A stretch of 64,000 nt of DNA, from contig NZ_CAXPMC010000021.1 in NCBI RefSeq assembly GCF_964218355.1, positions 62,001-126,000 on the forward strand, given 5' to 3'. A program made the translations under genes and the position numbers. The notes beneath the pieces are model-generated. The model saw only the letters and a program-made list of their open reading frames with translations, had not been told where the DNA came from and ran no database searches. Below, in pieces: positions 60,515 through 64,000 of this stretch (its first letter is position 1; the number at the start of each line of letters is the position of its first letter). This DNA is from Ferrovibrio sp964218355. GTDB lineage: Bacteria > Pseudomonadota > Alphaproteobacteria > Ferrovibrionales > Ferrovibrionaceae.

Positions 60515-62122
60515 TTACATCCTGAAAACGCCGTAATGAGGATCGCCGATCGGGGCGTTGAGGGCCGCAGAGATCGATATCGCCAAAGCGTTTCGGGTAT
60601 CGACTGGATCGAGAATGCCGTCATCCCATATCTCTGAGGTCGAGGTATAGGCCTCTACGTCGCGCTTGTAGCGCTCCAGCACCGGGTCTCGGATCGCGGC
60701 GATCTCCGCGTCGGTGAGTTCTTTGCCCTCTCGCTGCAACTGGCGAATCTTCACGTCAGCCATAGTATTGGCCGCCTGTTCGGCGCCCATGACGCCGATC
60801 TCCGCCTGCGGCCACATGAACAGCGTCCGCCCGTCCCAGGCCCGGCCGCACATGCCGTAATTGCCGGCCCCGTAAGAAGCGTTGGCGATCACCGTGAACT
60901 TGGGCACCGCCGAGCCGCCTTGCGCCATCAGCATTTTCGCTCCGTCCTTGGTGATCCCGCGTTCCTCGTATTGACGGCCGACCATGAAGCCGGTGATGTT
61001 CTGGAAGAAGACCAGCGGGGTACGGTTCTGATTACAAAGCTGGATGAAATGCGCTGCCTTGAGCGAACTATCGTTGAACAGCACCCCATTGTTGGCGAGA
61101 ATCCCGACCTTGAAACCCCAAATGTGGGCGAAACCGCAGACCAGGCTAGTGCCGTAATCGGGCTGGTATTCGTGGAATCGGGATCCGTCCACAATGCGCG
61201 CGATCACCTCACGCATGTCAAACTGGGTTTTGCGGTCCTTCGGAATGATGCCATAAAGCTCTCGAGGGTCGTAGAAAGGCTCTTCGATCGGCGCAGTCGC
61301 GATCACCGCTTTTTGAGGCTGCTTCCACTGACTCACGACTTCGCGAGCGAGCGCGAAGGCATGTGTCTCGCTGGCAGCGCGGTAATCGCCGGTGCCCGAC
61401 ACACTGGTGTGCATGATCGCGCCGCCCAGTTCCTGGACGCCAACTTCCTCTCCGGTCGCCGCCTTCACGAGAGGCGGACCGCCGAGAAAGATCGCACCAC
61501 TGCCTTCGATGATAATGTTGTAGTCGCTCAATGCCGGGACATAAGCACCGCCGGCCGTACAATGCCCGCCGACGATGGCCAGTTGAGGCACGTTCATTCG
61601 GCTGAGGATCGTCTGATTGCGGAATACCCGCCCGCCGAGATAGCGGTCGGGAAAGACGCCATGCTGGAGCGGCAGAAATCCGCCCGCGCTATCACAGATG
61701 TGCACGACCGGCAGGCGGTTCTCGATGGCGATATCCAGAAGCCGCACGATCTTCTTGACGGTCAGCGGATACCAGGCCCCACCCTTGACACTTGCGTCAT
61801 TGGCGTGGATAGCGACCTCGCGCCCCTGCACAATTCCGATGCCCGTCACAACACCAGCACCTGGTACCGTGCGGTCATATGCCCGGCATGCGGCGAGAGT
61901 GGAAAACTCCAGAAATGGTGTCCCGGGGTCGAGCAGCAACTCGAGCCGCTCGCGTACGGATAGCTTGTTCTGCCGCGCCAGACGGTCGAGGTCGCGCCGC
62001 GGGCGTTCGTAGCGGGCAGCGTGCTGGTGCGCATGAAATTCTTTCAGGCGTCTGGTCATGGCGACGTAATTTTCCCTGTACTCGCCGGCCGTGACATCGA
62101 TACGGCTCTGGATCTGGCGCAT
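60515..62122 (-). CDS. Acyl-CoA carboxylase carboxyltransferase subunit (second system)
   Basis: Carboxyltransferase of 535 residues from ATG 62122 (AGGAGGAA upstream). It contains GGHCTAGGAYVPALSDYNII, QNITGFMVGRQYEERGITKD and NASYGAGNYGMCGRAWDGRT. It is related to, but clearly distinct from, the LiuB/AtuC-like protein at 55997-57595. Partners are the separate biotinyl protein and biotin carboxylase next to it. Substrate could be propionyl-, geranyl- or another branched enoyl-CoA. Confidence 0.93.
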   Translation of the reverse strand: MRQIQSRIDVTAGEYRENYVAMTRRLKEFHAHQHAARYERPRRDLDRLARQNKLSVRERLELLLDPGTPFLEFSTLAACRAYDRTVPGAGVVTGIGIVQGREVAIHANDASVKGGAWYPLTVKKIVRLLDIAIENRLPVVHICDSAGGFLPLQHGVFPDRYLGGRVFRNQTILSRMNVPQLAIVGGHCTAGGAYVPALSDYNIIIEGSGAIFLGGPPLVKAATGEEVGVQELGGAIMHTSVSGTGDYRAASETHAFALAREVVSQWKQPQKAVIATAPIEEPFYDPRELYGIIPKDRKTQFDMREVIARIVDGSRFHEYQPDYGTSLVCGFAHIWGFKVGILANNGVLFNDSSLKAAHFIQLCNQNRTPLVFFQNITGFMVGRQYEERGITKDGAKMLMAQGGSAVPKFTVIANASYGAGNYGMCGRAWDGRTLFMWPQAEIGVMGAEQAANTMADVKIRQLQREGKELTDAEIAAIRDPVLERYKRDVEAYTSTSEIWDDGILDPVDTRNALAISISAALNAPIGDPHYGVFRM

Positions 62123-62123
62123 C

Positions 62124-62627
62124 TTATTCCTCCTCGGGCGCAAGGCGCGCCAGAACGTCCTTGAGGCCGAAGCCCTCGCCGGGAGCAAACGGAACTTCGG
62201 CTACCACGCCGTCGCGGGGCGCGCTTAGCGTGGTTTCGAGTTTCATGCTCTCGATCACGAGGATCGTCTGGCCCTTTCCGACCCGGTCGCCGGGTCCAGC
62301 CGCGACCGAGACAACGACCCCCGGCATCGGGGCCAGGATCTTGTCCTGACCGGTACCTGTGCCACCTTCAACCTGCTGGTCGGCCGGATCGGTGCGCCCT
62401 ATCTCGTAGGCACGCCCATACAGGTGGATGAATGTCGCCGTCTTGCTCACCGTTAGACGCAGCGGGATGCTCCGCCCATCGAGTTCCAGCAAGAAAGCGC
62501 CCTTGCCATGCGAGCGGGTCAGGGAACAGTGCACGGCCCGACCCCGTGCGTGCACGACATATCCCTTGCCGGTATGGGCCAGCCAGATTGGAAATTCCTC
62601 GCCGCGAATCTCGAGTAACCGCCGCAT
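62124..62627 (-). CDS. Biotinyl (BCCP) subunit, free-standing
   Basis: Protein of 167 residues from ATG 62627, which overlaps the biotin carboxylase stop (TGATG) and follows GGAG; a GTG at 62639 is an alternative. The biotinyl domain is at the C-terminus, with ILAPMPGVVVSVAAGPGDRV and the biotin motif ESMKLETTLSAP, where the canonical EAMKM is changed. The N-terminal 90 residues resemble the linker region of fused alpha subunits, so the gene looks like the split-off tail of a LiuD-type protein. Confidence 0.9.
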   Translation of the reverse strand: MRRLLEIRGEEFPIWLAHTGKGYVVHARGRAVHCSLTRSHGKGAFLLELDGRSIPLRLTVSKTATFIHLYGRAYEIGRTDPADQQVEGGTGTGQDKILAPMPGVVVSVAAGPGDRVGKGQTILVIESMKLETTLSAPRDGVVAEVPFAPGEGFGLKDVLARLAPEEE

Positions 62628-64000
62628 CAGTTTCTCCACGCACCCATCAGCCGGTGCATCTCCGGTATCTCGTCGACTGCTCGGACAAGCCGGACGTCTG
62701 ACAGAGCCGCCGCGGCCAGCAGTATATCAGTCACGTCGTCACCGGGGGCGGTCAGCACCGGCGCCTCCTCGGCGAGAAACCCCGTTGAGACGTCGCCTGC
62801 GAGGAAGCGCGGATGTGCCAAAATTGCATCGAGGTAGCCGGTGTTCGTGGTAACACCCAGGATGACGTAATCCTGTACCGCAGCCCGCGCACGCGCGATC
62901 GCAGCGGCGCGGTCAGGGCCATGAACAATGAGCTTGGCAAGCATCGGATCGAAATCGGTCGTCACCTTGCTGCCTTCCAGAATGCCGCTATCCACCCGAA
63001 CGCCCGGGCCCTGCGGCTCTTCCATCAGAAGCACCTCGCCAATGGCCGGCCGGAAATCGGCGGACGCATCCTCCGCACAGATGCGCAACTCGATGGCGTG
63101 ACCGGTCTGCCGAATTTCGGCTTGGGCGTGGCTAAGTCCTCCACCGGCAGCGATGCGTAGCTGTTCAGCCACCAGGTCTATGCCGGTCACCATTTCCGTC
63201 ACCGGATGTTCGACCTGCAATCGTGTATTCATCTCAAGAAAATAGAATGCCCCGTCGGGCGCATAGATGAACTCCACCGTACCTGCGCCGCGATAGTTCA
63301 CCGCGCGCGCGATACCGGCAGCGGTCTTGCAAATTTCCGCCCGCTGCTCAGGATTCAGTGCCGGCGAGGGTGTTTCCTCGATGATCTTCTGGAACCGGCG
63401 CTGTATCGAGCATTCGCGCTCCCAGCAGTGGACGACATTGCCGCGGCCGTCACCCACCACTTGCACTTCAATGTGCCGCGGACGCTCGATATAGCGCTCG
63501 GCGAACAGCCGTCCATCGCCGAAATACCGCTTTCCCTCGCGCCTTGCGGTCTCGATCTCCGCCTCCAGTGACGCGTCCTCGCGCACCACACGCATTCCTT
63601 TGCCGCCGCCGCCGGCGGAGGGCTTGATCAGGAGCGGGAAGCCGACAACACGGGCGCGCTCGACGAAATTTGTAGGATCGTCGTCCTCGATCGCTGCAGG
63701 CGCGACCGGAAAACCGCGTTCCGCGACGAAGGCGCGGGCGCGCACCTTGTCGCCCATCAGGTCGATGACGTCCTCGGTGGGCCCGACAAACATGATGCCG
63801 GCGGCGTCCAAGGCACGCACAAAGGCGGCGTTTTCGGCGAGAAAGCCATAGCCGGGATGCACGGCATCCGCACAGACCCGTCGGGCTGCCGCAACGATCT
63901 GATCGATATCGAGATAGGCTGCGACCGGGGTGGGCCCTTCGACCTCAACCACTTCGTCGGCGATCAAATGCGCGCTACCTGTCAGTTCGTTCCGGTGCCG
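62627..64000 (-). CDS. Biotin carboxylase subunit (partial, N-terminus off window)
   Basis: The frame is open from the right edge to the stop at 62627. It lacks the first 50 or so residues (the ANRGEIA motif) and reads AAYLDIDQIVAAARRVCADA, then KPSAGGGGKGMRVVREDASL and EMNTRLQVEHPVTEMVTGID. It ends without a biotinyl domain; that domain is on the next gene. With the carboxyltransferase at 60515-62122 it forms a three-subunit acyl-CoA carboxylase. The apparent internal start at 63967 is a TTG and is not the true start. Confidence 0.94.
   Translation of the reverse strand, partial: RHRNELTGSAHLIADEVVEVEGPTPVAAYLDIDQIVAAARRVCADAVHPGYGFLAENAAFVRALDAAGIMFVGPTEDVIDLMGDKVRARAFVAERGFPVAPAAIEDDDPTNFVERARVVGFPLLIKPSAGGGGKGMRVVREDASLEAEIETARREGKRYFGDGRLFAERYIERPRHIEVQVVGDGRGNVVHCWERECSIQRRFQKIIEETPSPALNPEQRAEICKTAAGIARAVNYRGAGTVEFIYAPDGAFYFLEMNTRLQVEHPVTEMVTGIDLVAEQLRIAAGGGLSHAQAEIRQTGHAIELRICAEDASADFRPAIGEVLLMEEPQGPGVRVDSGILEGSKVTTDFDPMLAKLIVHGPDRAAAIARARAAVQDYVILGVTTNTGYLDAILAHPRFLAGDVSTGFLAEEAPVLTAPGDDVTDILLAAAALSDVRLVRAVDEIPEMHRLMGAWRN

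Noticed and set aside
1..64000. CRISPR arrays, rRNA and tRNA genes
   Set aside because: No regularly spaced repeats and no rRNA or tRNA-like segments were recognised on either strand.

Overview
The window reads as GC-rich alphaproteobacterial DNA. The evidence is the trb/DUF736/DUF2958/DUF2285/ParB set typical of alphaproteobacterial integrative conjugative elements (ICEs), the codon bias, and the acyl-CoA catabolic gene families. Species is not determinable from the sequence alone. Almost every gene is on the minus strand, so operons read from right to left.

Region 1 (1-21.9 kb) is the backbone of an ICE. From right to left it holds an XRE regulator and a divergent DUF2285-type gene around two overlapping palindromes, a frameshifted DUF6499-DUF2285 gene, DUF2958, a large ParB-like protein, DUF736, a strongly folded non-coding block (16.57-16.89 kb), an AlpA-like regulator, the TraF peptidase, a lytic transglycosylase, a MOB-P-like relaxase, the TraG/VirD4 coupling protein, a CopG-like protein, and trbBCDEJLFGI. 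The trb genes are packed with 4-7 base overlaps or direct abutment. trbI runs off the left edge. No integrase, att site or tRNA is visible.

Region 2 (21.9-23.7 kb) is a boundary zone: an AraC regulator, then relics of a YeeE/YedE transporter and of a small Met-rich periplasmic protein.

Region 3 (23.7-44.9 kb) and region 5 (51.1-64 kb) are a large acyl-CoA catabolic cluster. It contains a heteromeric acyl-CoA dehydrogenase pair, a double-hotdog MaoC hydratase, a thiolase-like protein without the nucleophilic Cys, a DUF35 partner, ETF, several crotonases, a Liv-type ABC transporter with two tandem binding proteins, an acyl-CoA ligase, and two biotin-dependent acyl-CoA carboxylases (one in a liu/atu-like operon) with a BioY biotin transporter. 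A TetR gene (57.6-58.2 kb) sits under a 14-bp palindrome, CTAACAnnTGTTAG. The same palindrome, with at most one mismatch, lies 28-50 bases before four other operons, so one acyl-CoA-type repressor probably controls the whole set. The gene set suggests import, CoA activation and stepwise shortening of a branched or isoprenoid/steroid-like acid. Acetyl-CoA and propionyl-CoA-type products would feed the carboxylases, and electrons would go to ETF.

Region 4 (44.9-51.1 kb) interrupts that regulon. An IS5-type remnant fused to a flavoprotein stub lies on one side. On the other lie a decayed MetX-like hydrolase and a truncated CoA-transferase. Between them is an intact GntR/acyl-CoA dehydrogenase/TctC/CoA-transferase operon without the TetR palindrome.

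The most notable non-protein signals are the multi-branched inverted repeats upstream of DUF736 and the dispersed TetR operator set.
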